Below are positions 33,440 to 43,682 of a stretch of 64,000 nt of DNA, one piece after another; the stretch's first letter is position 1, and the number at the start of each line of letters is the position of its first letter. The position numbers and the translations under genes were made by a program. Origin of the DNA: Adiantum capillus-veneris. Its lineage: Eukaryota > Streptophyta > Polypodiopsida > Polypodiales > Pteridaceae. The notes under the pieces are model-generated. The model worked only from the letters and a program-made list of their open reading frames with translations, was not told the origin of the DNA and ran no database searches. The DNA is taken from assembly GCA_014529385.2 (NCBI GenBank), contig CM043970.1:41969279-42033278 (forward strand). Reading direction: 5' to 3'.

Positions 33440-34353
33440 TTGTCGTCATCGACCACGGACCTCTGCCATCCCTCCTTTGTTGGAGCCCCAGGCTTGGAGG
33501 GAGGCTCTGTATGTGTGCATTGTGTCTCGGGCTGTGACTCCTGGCCAGCCCTTGAAGGCTGGGGCTGAGTCTATGGAGTAGGTCAAGGCCTCCTCCGTGG
33601 ATAGGCCTTCACAAGATGGCCCATATATCGCCAAATGAAGCACTGGTTCAGGAGACCTGAATACTCCACGCTCTGTCTGAACCAACCCCCACTCACAGGA
33701 GGCAGAAGAATGACCTTCGGGAGTGTGTGAGTGTCCCTAACCAGAACGCGAACTGAGGGAATGCCGGCCGCCTTGGCAGCTACTTAGGCTGCTGTGCGAG
33801 GTGTCTCGAGGATAGTCCCAATCGCTGAGCCTATCCTGAACAAAAGTGGTAAGTACTCCCTCCTTAAACCAGGAAAGCAGACAGAGATGGGGATGTCTGC
33901 CTCCTCTACCAGAACAACCGAAGTAGGGTCAAAACCAGCCCACTGTCCAAAGTGGGCTCGAGTTGCTCGGATGGTCAACGGACTCATGGCGATGGCCTTG
34001 GACGCCATCTCAGAGGTCTTGAACTCGATCTGATAGTAGCCTCGTCCGAGTATCTGTATGTCCAAGATCTTGACCACCTCTTCAAGTAGGCAGGCTTGGA
34101 GAAGTTCGCGCAACTCTCCTCTGCTGGGTCCGATATCGAAAATCTTGCAGATGACATAAGTTGCCTACAAGCGCTCTACCTCTCCGGATAGGCTCGCTTG
34201 CTCTATTGGTGAAAGAGCAAGTCGAATGGTGGGCTCAATGGGGTCGGGAGAGGGGGATTTGGTAGAGTCCCTCTGTGGCAAAGCACGAGCCTCCATCTGT
34301 GTCTGTGCTAAGTCGAAGAAGGCGAGAAGGACGCGAAGCTTGCAGTAGCCCAT
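33440..34353 (-). pseudogene. LINE ORF1 (DUF4283-like, degenerate zinc knuckle)
   Basis: ORF1 probably starts at 34353 (MGYCKLRVLLAFFDLAQ). After a stop it continues at 34113-33784 with KILDIQILGRGYYQIEFKT and ISVCFPGLRREYLPLLFRIG, the pattern of the DUF4283 domain found in plant LINE ORF1 proteins. At about 33600-33645 a CCHC-type knuckle reads CFIWRYMGHLVKAY, with two of the four ligands lost. The C-terminal part is Pro/Ser-rich and C-rich on this strand, hence the large spurious frames on the plus strand. Confidence 0.7.
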
Positions 34354-34774
34354 GTGAACAGCCTCCCGCGAGCAAAAAAAGGCAGGGGGGGGGGAGGATA
34401 AGCAATGGGCAAGCAGGGGCGGGGCACCGGCCGAGGAGGAAGGGGGTGGCAGCGGGCGGTGTCTGGCGAGCGTAGCGGGGGAAGGCAGCGTCGACGGGTA
34501 GGCAGCGGCGGCGGTGGCGGCAGGAGGGCAGCGGGGGTATCAACGGCAGGGGCAACGGAGGGGCGGGGGGTGGGTTACGGGCAGGAGCAGTGGGGCAGGA
34601 GGGGGCTGCGCACACAGGGTATCGGCATCACGGGCACGAACAGTGGTGGACTGCGCAGGGAGCAGGAAAGAGGGGGGGGGGATATGCGAAGGCGGGGGGA
34701 GGGCTCAAGCAGCAGTGAGCAGCGTCCAGAGCGAGATCAACACTCCTCGTTCATTTAATCTTATTCTTCTTCTA
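34354..34774 (-). promoter_or_regulatory. LINE 5' UTR, GC-skewed
   Basis: The plus strand here is strongly G-rich with runs of five to ten G (for example about 34385-34394 and 34673-34680), so the LINE RNA would be C-rich. The internal promoter of an L1 element would be expected here, but no specific motif can be named. Several G-runs close together could form G-quadruplexes on the plus strand. Confidence 0.5.
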
Positions 34775-34788
34775 GAGCTTTGTGGTTT
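34775..34788. repeat. LINE target-site duplication, right copy
   Basis: GAGCTTTGTGGTTT, the partner of 27730-27743, marking the 5' end of the LINE. Confidence 0.9.
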
Positions 34789-35493
34789 CATGGGAAACAC
34801 TTTAGAGTGAAATGGATAGACAAACAAAGGTTCACCTTTGACAGTGTTGTTAGGGCAAGCTTTGTCCAAGAAAGTAGGATTAGTGCCAAGGATGAGAACA
34901 CAGAGACTAGCCAGCTTGAATACTTTGGCTACATCCAAGACATCTTGAAGATTAGTTTTAAAAAGTTTGATATTTTTATCTTTGATTTCAAGTGGTTCAA
35001 AGTTATTACCAGCGACCCTATTGCAATTGTGCGCAAAGATAAGAGTGGATTGATTCAAGTGAACTCTAGGCGGGTGTGGATAGATGTGTGGGATACATTC
35101 GTACTTTTGCAGCATTGTAAACAAGTTGTGTTCACACTAGGTCCACTATGGAGAGAAATTGATGAAAAAGATCTGTCTAAACCGTGCTGGCTCTATGTTG
35201 TTCAAGTTGCTCCGTGGAGCAAGCAAGTGTATGAAGGATTGGAAGTTGAGGTTGAAGAGCTTCATGAACAAAGTTCGGGGCGGACGGATGATGTAAGTTT
35301 GGATTTTGAGTTGGAGGTCAGTGATGAGATTCACCCTAAACCTAGAAATGAGCTTCCAAATACTAAAGTTGATACGAAGAGCAAAGAAGAACTAGAGTTT
35401 GATGATGAAGATGCAGAAGTACAGATTGAGATAGATATCTTTGGTGCATCATCTCTCATGGAAGATGAGAGATTGATTATTGATTTTTGCTAG
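34775..35493 (+). pseudogene. CACTA transposase C-terminus with DUF4216 domain
   Basis: An open frame of 237 codons right of the LINE continues the transposase. EYFGYIQDILKISF, IFIFDFKWFKV, GLIQVNSRR, DTFVLLQHCKQVVF and PCWLYVVQVAPWSKQVYE match the DUF4216 domain that follows TNP2 in plant CACTA proteins. The tail is acidic (EELEFDDEDAEVQIEIDIF) and ends at 35493. This segment is intact as a frame, but it is cut from its N-terminal half by the LINE, so it cannot be made as a working transposase. Confidence 0.8.
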
Positions 35494-35636
35494 AAACTCT
35501 TTTAAATACTCTACAATATTGGATAGATTTATTGAGTTGTATGTGTTGCAACTTCATTTTTTTGTTATTTGTATTTGTTAACCATTTATTTTGTAAACTA
35601 ATGTATTGTATCTATGTTATTTGTGTATCTGTATCC

Positions 35637-36065
35637 ATGGCCAATGAAGACGATACATACTCTCCTAGTTTTAGTTTTCTTGTCACTAAGGTCGGCATGT
35701 CACCCAAGCAGATGGGCTCCTTTTTTACACAACACACACCAAGGCAGATTAGGTACACACAGAACGTTTGGGCAACTGGTTCCTCTAGACCTACTACGAC
35801 TGCCCCTATGCCTAGGACTAGTGTGCCCCCTACACAGACATGCCCCACACCTCAGTCAAGTGTGCCCCCTACACTGAAGACTTGTTCATCTGCGAGACGA
35901 GGTAGGCGTCGTTTTGGAGGCGGTGGTTATTGTGGTAGCAATTCTACTGATGCATCCACACCACCAAGAGAGCATCCACCACTCTGGCATGTCTATTTTC
36001 ATGCAATGAGATCCCCAAAATGGGCATCCCATTGCATGAAAATAGGTATGCCAAAACCTCTCTAA
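35637..36065 (+). CDS. Small CACTA-associated ORF, Pro/Thr-rich, unidentified
   Basis: Starts at an ATG in fair context (TCCATGGCC) and encodes about 142 residues: MANEDDTYSPSF, a linker, Pro/Thr-rich repeats (TSVPPTQTCPTP, SSVPPTLKTC), an Arg/Gly patch, then a tail encoded by a perfect-looking hairpin. Its place just after the DUF4216 exon suggests the N-terminus of a second transposon protein, but no domain is recognised. The hairpin-encoded tail and closing TAA may be an accident of truncation. Confidence 0.35.
   Translation: MANEDDTYSPSFSFLVTKVGMSPKQMGSFFTQHTPRQIRYTQNVWATGSSRPTTTAPMPRTSVPPTQTCPTPQSSVPPTLKTCSSARRGRRRFGGGGYCGSNSTDASTPPREHPPLWHVYFHAMRSPKWASHCMKIGMPKPL
35986..36052. repeat. 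30-bp inverted repeat (hairpin)
   Basis: The left arm (35986-36015) starts GGCATGTCTATTTTCATGCA and the right arm (36022-36052) is its near-perfect reverse complement, ending TGCATGAAAATAGGTATGCC. The loop is about six bases and only a few positions mismatch. It could fold in RNA from either strand. Confidence 0.85.
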
Positions 36066-36581
36066 TAGAGGGGCCAAACGTCATGAGTTTGTCTCCTCTG
36101 GAATTGGAGCTGATCTCTTGAGACAGCTAATTCCAGTGCTGGAAGATTTCAGCTACTAGTGTAGGGAGATTTCAGACAGTAGACTGGACAGGAATCAAAA
36201 ACTAGACTAGAATGTGAATACTGAAATAAGAATCAGACTTATGTACTAGAAATAAGGTTCAGATTCAGGTTCAGATTCAGAAGACTGGACGAGAAGTAAG
36301 TATAATTGGAATATGCCATGATTGGAATTATAGATCAAGTTTACAACGAATATGATTTACAAAGAGAAAGTACGGCCGACAATACTGCCAATGATTCTCA
36401 AGTACAATTACAGCCAAGGCGCTAACCCAAATGATAATAATTGCCAACCCGATTACAATGTAATGGGCCCTATTTATACACTTCGAGTTTACTGTAGTAA
36501 TTACCATAGTAGCTACTAAGTAATTCGTTGCCCATCTTCTAAGAAGTCGTTCCCACACAGTGAACTATCCAGCCGTCTACA
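36066..36581 (-). mobile_element. 3' LTR of a minus-strand retroelement
   Basis: On the minus strand an LTR starts TGTAGACGGCTGG at 36581, directly after a purine tract (CAAGAAAGAAGGGAAGAA, 36582-36599). A clear TATA box, TATAAATA, lies at 36471-36478 on the minus strand. The left border is not determined and is given only as the end of the neighbouring ORF. No second copy is seen near 40.5 kb, so the element is 5'-truncated. Confidence 0.55.
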
Positions 36582-36836
36582 TTCTTCCCTTCTTTCTTGA
36601 ATTTTGGCAAGATTCCAAAATTTTTGAAAAATTCCCTTGTCTGATTCTGATGTGAGACTAAAAAATCAACCATTTGGTTCTAATGCTGGGAATCCGGCTT
36701 GACCTGACAGAATGGCCATACAAAGATTGCGAGTAGGCAGCTGAAAAGGCCAAGGATTGCGAGAGGCAGCTGAAAAGGCCAAGGTGGAGCTCTCACCAGG
36801 CCAAGGTGGAGCTCTCATCAGGCCAAGGTAGAGCTG

Positions 36837-39800
36837 TCATCTCCACCTACCTACTGAGGAGAAAAGCCGCCACTGAATTCTGAGATGGAACAACCCAGTA
36901 TCCTTCCATTGGACCGTCTTCCGTTTACCCTTTGACCTGGAGGGTGCCTGAGAAGTCCTAGTACCAGCATTCTCCTTCTGAATCAGTCGATAAATGGCCT
37001 CCTTCTCAAGCTGATCCCACCGGTTGGTGGTCATCTCTACTTCATAAGGCGTGAGGGAATGATAGGTTTTGGTGTCAGGATCATAGAGTGTACGCCTGCC
37101 CTTGCTCAGTCTAGTTCTGGCCAGCTTATGACAATGCGAAGCACTATAGATCCATCCTTCAGGAAGAGGATGATTAGTTTTGACTCAAGCTTTGAAAATA
37201 ATCTCAGCCATCTCCCTGTACTGTGGTACCAGACTCGGCTTTGCTGCAATGTCTTTTTCAGGCAATTTAGAAGATTCGACCGTAAGTTGTAGAAACAACT
37301 GATTAGTAATCTTGGTCAGTCCTCTGACTTGAATCTTCCACTGGTCCATACACAACTGGATCCTATGCATCTCTTCTTTCAGTGCCTAAATATCATCGAT
37401 TTGGAGAGCATCATTAAACAGCGTCTGCCAAGTCTTCCATTCCACAGTCGATCGCTCATACCAATCCTGAAGCTCATCAGTGATTTTGAAGTATGTAAGG
37501 CAATCAACTGGTTCTGGATGTTGAGAATACAGTGCTGGAAAGAATCTTGGAAGCTCTGTTTCTCTTGCTGGAACAACATACAAGAGAACTGGAGAATCAG
37601 GCACAAATTCTAAGAAATTGAGAACAGCCTAGTTCTCTTGCTGCATCATCTTTCTTGTGATTCTCACTAGCTGGAACAATGTTCGGAGGGCAGTTGTCTG
37701 TGCTCCGACTGACATTCTAGTATGAGGTCCTTTGCTAGTGGCTGTCTGGTCTCAAGAATGGCTTTGACTCTCTGATCCAAAACACCTCTGGTAGTTTTCA
37801 TTTGTACCAAAACATCCTTGAGTTGTACCCTAACATCCTTCATACATCGGTAAGTTGGTTTGTTGCCCAACAGAAGTTCTAGTTCCAGGGCAAGGGAGCG
37901 ACAATGTGTAGTAGATTGCCTTTGTAAGTGCGGGTTTGCCACTCTCTCATCAGCATCGAGTATCCATTCAGGAACTCGTTGCAGCAGTTGGATTGTACTG
38001 GGATGCGCAGGTAAACGGCAAGCTTCTTTATCATGGAAAGCTGCTGATTTCCAATGTTCCACCATTTCCCTGGCTCCAACATATAGCCTTTGAAATCTTT
38101 CCAAATCAGAAAAGAGATCATCATCCTCCAGATATTGTCTGGTTATGAAGGCCTGTTGATGTCTCAATTCCCTATTCAGGGTAATGAGCTGCAGTGAATG
38201 TTGATGATCAACAACTGGTCCCTCATCCCGCACTTTCATTTTACCTTTAGCATCTCTGTTGAGTTGGGATTGATCAGTTGGCTGATTCCCAGTGTGACTG
38301 GGTTGCTGCTCTTCAGTCTGCTGGTTACCCGATTGATGCCCTTCATTCTGTCCTTTCTGCTCGCCCTCATTCTAGCCTAGATGGTCTGGCTGACTGGCCT
38401 TCTTCAGTTGGCCCTGTCCCACCAATACCAGGTCCTGGAGGTGGAGATGGTGGTGGGGCATTATCATCATCGTTTGTATGCCCTGCTTCTTGATCATCCT
38501 CCTATTGATCAGCTTCATCTTCCTGGTCTTCTTCTTCCTCATCCGGAGAAGTCTGCTGCTAAATATAATCTAATATAGCTTGATTCATCAGAGAAGTATT
38601 ATACTTAGGCACCTTGTCCTGCAAATCACTTTGCATACTTTCCATCAAGGACTTTAAATTCTCTAAATTGAAAACAGCATTGCCTGATGGATTTAAAATT
38701 TCAGCCAAGCTGTTATAGATGAGTCAGAGAGGCCTTCAGAGCTATATGGCGCATTAACAGGTTTTTGAATTCCGCCCGCTTCATCCTGAGCATTGTTTCA
38801 GCCCTCTCTATAGCCATGAGTGCTTCATTTCGTTGATTCTTGATGATCATTATTTCGGATTCAACCTTAGCTAACTTTTTGTTTAACAACTCATTAGTCC
38901 TTTCTGAATGAGCTTCCAATACCCTGTGTTGTATGTTCTGCTCTTCCCGGGCTTTCTGAAGCTTTTCAATCTGATCTTGTGCCTCCATCAAGTCAGCTTT
39001 AAGCTGTTTGACTTCATCTTCTGATCTAGCAACCTCCATCAGTTGTCTCATACAACTGACAATGGTATTCCAAGAAGACTGTATGAGGACTGAACATCTA
39101 TCTTTGGCTGTGGTTGGATCAAAATCAGTAGGTTCATATGTTGTCACTGGAGCCATGTAGGGTAAAGTTTCATAATCAGCTTTGCGTAGGAGAAGATGCC
39201 CTTTCAATTGTTTAGTCTGCATTTGCTGCAACTTGTCCTGTTTTACGAGTTGCAGAATGTTTTCAGTATTTGGAGTAGGAACTCCACCTGGAAGAGTCAA
39301 GGAAGCTGGACCTTTCCCCTTGTCCATTTGGCTCTTTCCTTTGTCCCCTGACTGGTCTGCTATCTTCTCAGAAGGGAGGCTGGCTTGGTCTGATCCTTTC
39401 CAGAACCAGTAGCAACTGCACTTTGTGCTACTGACTGGCTAGGTAGAGTCTTCTGAGAAGATTGCTACTCTGTCTGGCTCACTACATCTTTCTAAGTATT
39501 CACTGTCTTGACCTGGCTTTCTATCTGCTTCAAAAACTGACTACTCTTTGTCAGTGTAGTCTTTGGCTTCTTTGAACTACCAGCCTATTCTGTAGTTGCT
39601 TTCCTTTTCAGGTCTGTTGAAATAGTTTGACTGTCCGTTTCTTCATTGTCTGAGGACAGCTCAATGTTCTTTGGCTCAGAAATTGGCTTCTCACTCCAAG
39701 CCTTCTTTACCTGCTCATTAACATCTGCAGCAATAGCCCAATACAAGAATTGCCAAACACACCAAGCTTTGAAAACATTTTGAGATTTTAGCTTGGCAGT

Positions 39801-40257
39801 TTGCTGGAGTACATTGTGCGAGAGAATTTGACAAATATTAATAGGAACCTGTGGATCCAATATCTTGGCTAACAGCATAGCAAACAATTTTTCGGATACA
39901 TACGTTGGGTTGTTTTTAAGGCTTATTGCTTCAGCTACAAACCTGTAATAAGCAGTGGAAGCTTCCAGTCCTGCCTACTGGAACTCCTTGACCACTTGCC
40001 TTGTGATTACGTTTAGCTTCTTCATCCTCCTTCAGAGCTATACTTATTTGATGTGTAGTTGCCAAAGAAGGCTCGTTGGGCATTCTGAATCCAAAAGCTA
40101 TGGTTTCTGATGTCACTGACACCTTCCTACCATTTACCATGGCACTGCCATCTTCAGCGTCGAAAGAATCAAGAACTTGCTTGATGATGTCTGCATCAAA
40201 ATCAATTCTTGTAGCTTGCAACACAACTCGGAGATCCCAGAGTTGTAGCAGAGTCAT
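36837..40257 (-). pseudogene. Long broken ORF of an RT-less retroelement (plant-transposon-protein-like N-terminus)
   Basis: Minus-strand segments at 40257-39931, 39887-39585, 39327-38713, 38239-37667, 37604-37386, 37370-37185 and 37034-36837 read as pieces of one ~1100-residue protein, broken by stops and frameshifts. The N-terminal part (YVFTDQAMTLLQLWDLR, MVNGRKVSVTSETIAFGFRM) resembles the 'putative plant transposon protein' domain family (PF20167). The middle (39327-38713) is a long coiled coil (EDEVKQLKADLMEAQDQIEK). The rest is charged, and a basic patch (SRSKGKRKTVQWKD) lies near the end. No protease, RT or integrase is present. It sits where gag-pol should be, between the lost 5' LTR and the polypurine tract. 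Confidence 0.5.
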
Positions 40258-40499
40258 TGCTTGGTCAGTGAATACATAACGTTGGATTTTACTGTACCGT
40301 ATAATGCATTAGGAAAAATTTGGACTCACAAAGGGGCCCTTTAAGGAGTTTGACTTTACCTCTCTCTACCAAAACGGGCGCATGGATAAATTTTTGCAAA
40401 CAAACTTCAAAGTTGGTGGAGGTTTGACAGATAGAATGTCCTCTTCGAGCTCTATCTATTGATATATAGCACGCCATGAGATTCCTCCTATTTTAGAAG

Positions 40500-41340
40500 A
40501 TTCTTTTTTTGATTCACTTAGATTCCGATAGAGCCAAAAATTCTGATGGCTTCCTCCTTTTCCACCAATATTAACTTCTCTAACCCTGGAGGAAGGTGAT
40601 ATGAACCAACAACCTTATGACAATAACTACCCTCCCCCTTTTTTGCCACATCATCAAGGGCGTCCATAGCCTCAGCTCAAAAAAGCACTTTTTTCAAAAA
40701 AATAAAAAAACCCTCACTTTTACTCAAAACTTCTCCGCAACCTATATGTATACCCGAAAATCAATTTTCTCTCTCAAAATCTCACTGCTAGAACTACTAA
40801 ATGTCAAACTTCCCACCTTTTCTTATTTTCCTCCAAAATCACTCCCCTCTCTCTCACTCCTCTCCCTCTCTCTTCTCTCTCCTACTTTTCAGCATACACT
40901 CTTCCTCCTTCCCTCTCTCACTCCTCTCCCTCTCTCTTCTCTCTCCTACTTTTCAGCACACACTCTTCCTCCTTCCCTCTCCTTGTTGCAGGTCCACTCC
41001 ATAGCTTTGTTGCAGCTCTCCCACCCATAGCTTTCCACTCCATAGCTATCCTGCAACTCACCATCCGAAAGCTCTCCACTCCATAGCTCTCCTCTCCACT
41101 CTGTAGCTCTCTTGCAACTCTTCACTCCATAGCCCTCTTCTCCACTCCATAGCTCTCTTGCAGATCTCCATCCCATAGCTCTCCACTCCACATCTCTCCT
41201 GCAACTCTCCATTCCAAAGCTCTCCACTCCATAGCTCTCCTCTCCACTCCGTAGCTCTCCTCTAGCTCTCCATCCCATAGCTCTTCACTCCATAGCTCAC
41301 ATCTCCCCTCCGTGGCTCTATTGCAACTCTCCACTCTTGC
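40500..41340. repeat. CT-rich minisatellites
   Basis: A 64-bp unit is tandemly duplicated at 40855-40918 and 40919-40982 (starts CACTCCTCTCCCTCTCTC, contains CTACTTTTCAGCA). Right of it, 41000-41335 is a minisatellite of TCCACTCCATAGCTCTC-like units alternating with TTGCAACTC spacers. A larger ~148-bp period is visible because AAAGCTCTCCACTCCATAG recurs at 41068 and 41216. Frames through it on both strands are repeat artefacts. Confidence 0.85.
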
Positions 41341-41359
41341 TTGATTCCAGCTTTATTCC

Positions 41360-42412
41360 CCTTGCCATGGAGCTAGGCGACATTACAAACCTCCCATCCA
41401 CAGCAAGATCATCAAGTTCAAAAACGATTTCTCTACATGTTTGGCTACCAAAGGACTTTGCACCCTCAAAGTGTCATTACTTTGAAACTGCACAACAACG
41501 TGGTGGTGCAAGTCACACCAATGTGGACCTTTGGGTGCATGGTTGGATCTACCCTAATGATCTAGTCATCAATGTGTATCCAACATTCAATAGCCTTGCT
41601 TCATTCTTATAACATATAGGTAGAGGGGAGCACAGTCTTTTTGGATACTGTAAGAGATTGTCGTCTATTGGAGCTGATAGCACACAATGGTCTTTGTAGC
41701 GCATAATATACAACCCATAATCTCTACCTTGGCCCCTCTCTACCTCCTTCATCCTATTATGTACAACCCCATCTCTCCATGATATAGATACAAATGAAAA
41801 TACAAATCTTCCATCCACAACACGATCGTCACAATAAAAAATAAAACGTATACATATCTAGTCGTCAAAAGTGCTTGCACCCTCCAAGCATTATGACTTA
41901 CATACAACACTACAATGCTGCAGTGTAGGTCACACAGATGAGGACCTTTGGATGGCTGGTTGCCTCTACCCCAATGACCATTTGGTTAGTGTGTATCCAA
42001 CATTCAATAGTCTCCCTACCTTCTTGCAATATGTAGGTAGAGGGAGCCAGGTGTGCTTGGCTACTGCAAGCGGTTGTCCACTATCAGAGCTCATAGTGTG
42101 CAATGGTGGATGCATCAATACCAAGTTATCATTCATAACAATTCTAGTCTGCAAAAGCAGAGGATCATTCATGTGGAGAAAGAAGCACAAACTCTTTGGC
42201 AACATGTGGAAGAGAAGGATGGTAAGATTGCAAATCTTGAGGCTACCATATTGAGTGTGAAAGCAACACCTTTAGGTGCAAGGGAGTATAAGAGGATCTT
42301 CCCAGCCATAGAGACCCTTGCTTCCAAAGGTGGTGCTTGGATGAGAAGAGTTATAGCTACAAGGTGCATTTTTGAATACCCTATCACATTTCCTCGCGTG
42401 GACAAGTGGTAG
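41360..42412 (+). pseudogene. Duplicated unidentified coding block
   Basis: Two diverged copies lie about 410 bases apart. Copy 1 (41367-41612) encodes ITNLPSTARSSS..., LAPSK-like FAPSKCHYFETA and HTNVDLWVHGWIYPNDLVIN. Copy 2 (about 41790-42040) encodes APSKHYDLHTTLQ, HTDEDLWMAGCLYPNDHLVS and YPTFNSLPTFLQYVGRG. After copy 2 a second frame (42053-42412) continues with a coiled-coil-like EKEAQTLWQHVEEKDGKIAN. Both copies carry stops or frame changes. The protein is not recognised. Conservation of the protein reading between copies (HTxxDLW...YPND...VYPTFNSL) supports a once-coding origin. Confidence 0.35.
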
Positions 42413-43012
42413 ACTTTGCTTCTATTCAGGTCTCTATTGAGAGAAGAATTGAATATAGAATAACAGAGAGATTAACTAGGCGTAGATTTATAAATTTGTA
42501 GAAAAGGGAAACGTGCTGGATTACAAAAATACCTCTCATTGTACGAATGTCCAAAACGTCCAAAATTAACACCTTTGGATAAAGGCTTATCTTTAGACAT
42601 TAAATCAAGAGGTTATGGCTATGCAGGTGTTGAGACTATTGGTCGACTTGAATGAGGAGACACATAGTTTGTTGACTATGACTTTATTTGATGTTTTCAA
42701 TTATTTATATGGATAGAAGTCTTAATTACATGTGTTAATATGACTTTTAATGGATCAAATGTCAATCAAGTAAATCATGGTTGTTGTTAACTTTATATGG
42801 CCTTTAGTATTCACTTAAGTACTAATATTTATTAAAGTGTAGGGTGTACAAGTTTGCCACAAAAGATTGTAGTATAGACTAGTGTTGCCTTGTGTACCAA
42901 TAGTTGCAATGATTATAATATTGATTTTACATTGAATAAACTCCTAAGTTTGACTTTCACATGTTTAAATTGGTGATTTAAATTCTAGTGATTTTTTAGA
43001 AACCAATGTTAT
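42413..43012. other. AT-rich region, nothing recognised
   Basis: No credible frame and no clear repeat. It could be an intron or spacer between the coding remnants on either side, both of which read on the plus strand. Confidence 0.5.
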
Positions 43013-43591
43013 TTGTGTTTTTTAGATTTGCAAATTGGGATAGATAAGGCCCCTATGGGTGAGTCCGCAATTGTTGAACCCCTTGATTCTATTATTTCCG
43101 ACATGCCCAAGGTGGATGTTACGTCTATACCAAAGTCTAGTGATGTGCACCTTGAGCAAGCTTGCAATAGTGAGAATAAAGAAATGCATACTCCAACAAT
43201 ACAGCCTACTTCAAAAGAGACTCAAACGTCTGCTCAAGAGCCATTTCCATTTGTTGCTACTTCATCTAGTGCAGATGTTGAGAAATCCATACTCACAATT
43301 ATTTTGGACTTAAATGGTCCACTATTGAAACGTTTCCCTCAGCCATCCTGACACCACCAGTTAGTGCAGCTAGATCCAAAAAGATATATTATACTTAGGC
43401 CAGGTTGCATCCAATTCTTAAAGACTATATTACAGAGGTTTAATGTTGCAATTTGGTGGATGGCTACTAGGAACAATGTGCTTCAAATTCTTAAAGCACT
43501 AGAGAGCTTAGCAAAAGGTACATTGCCTTTCTTTGCAAATTGGAATCAAGAAGGTTGCTACACTCATCAAAGCAATAAATTATCCAAATAG
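43013..43591 (+). pseudogene. HAD/NIF (FCP1-like) phosphatase-domain ORF with one in-frame TGA
   Basis: One plus-strand frame is broken only by TGA at 43349-43351. The N-terminal 85 codons are polar and Ser/Thr-rich. From about 43293 it reads TIILDLNGPLLKRF, then after the TGA RYIILRPGCIQFLKTILQRF, NVAIWWMATRNNVLQILKAL and LPFFANWNQEGCY. This is the order of motifs in plant NLI-interacting-factor (NIF/FCP1-type HAD) proteins: LDLNG at motif I, RP...FL...F.V.IW, then F.W.Q..C. In this plant group the second Asp of DxD is often Asn, as here. It stops before the later HAD motifs. It may be a captured or retained fragment of a host gene. Confidence 0.5.
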
Positions 43592-43682
43592 CATGCTTTC
43601 AACATATTTTCCATCAATAGTACGTACACTATAGTGATCAGGAGCCAGCCAACAATTTTGAATAGGGATATCAAACTCCTTA

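Larger units (their letters stand above)
27744..34774 (-). mobile_element. Full-length L1-type LINE, 7.03 kb, decayed
   Basis: Inserted on the minus strand between perfect 14-bp target duplications. From right to left it has a C-rich (minus strand) 5' UTR, ORF1 with a nucleic-acid-binding domain, ORF2 with endonuclease, reverse transcriptase and zf-RVT, a 3' UTR, and a short poly(A) seen as T residues at 27744-27750. This is the plant L1 plan. Stops and frameshifts in both ORFs make it inactive. Full length with an intact target duplication implies clean target-primed insertion and no later rearrangement. Confidence 0.9.
22426..36065 (+). mobile_element. CACTA (En/Spm) transposon, LINE-disrupted, 3' end not found
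   Basis: A CACTACAAGAG terminus at 22426, preceded by AAC (a possible 3-bp target copy), is followed by short subterminal repeats. A ~265-bp tandem array and a decayed TNP2 gene on the plus strand follow (25440-27743 and 34775-35493). A second ORF runs to 36065. The LINE at 27744-34774 interrupts the transposase. The inverse terminus (...TTGTAGTG) is not visible to the right; the element seems cut where an LTR begins near 36.1 kb. Without the LINE the visible part would be about 6.6 kb. Confidence 0.7.

Noticed and set aside
33012-34810. Long plus-strand frames rich in Gly, Arg and Glu
   Set aside because: They are antisense to the C-rich LINE ORF1 and 5' UTR and reflect base composition; no domain is present.
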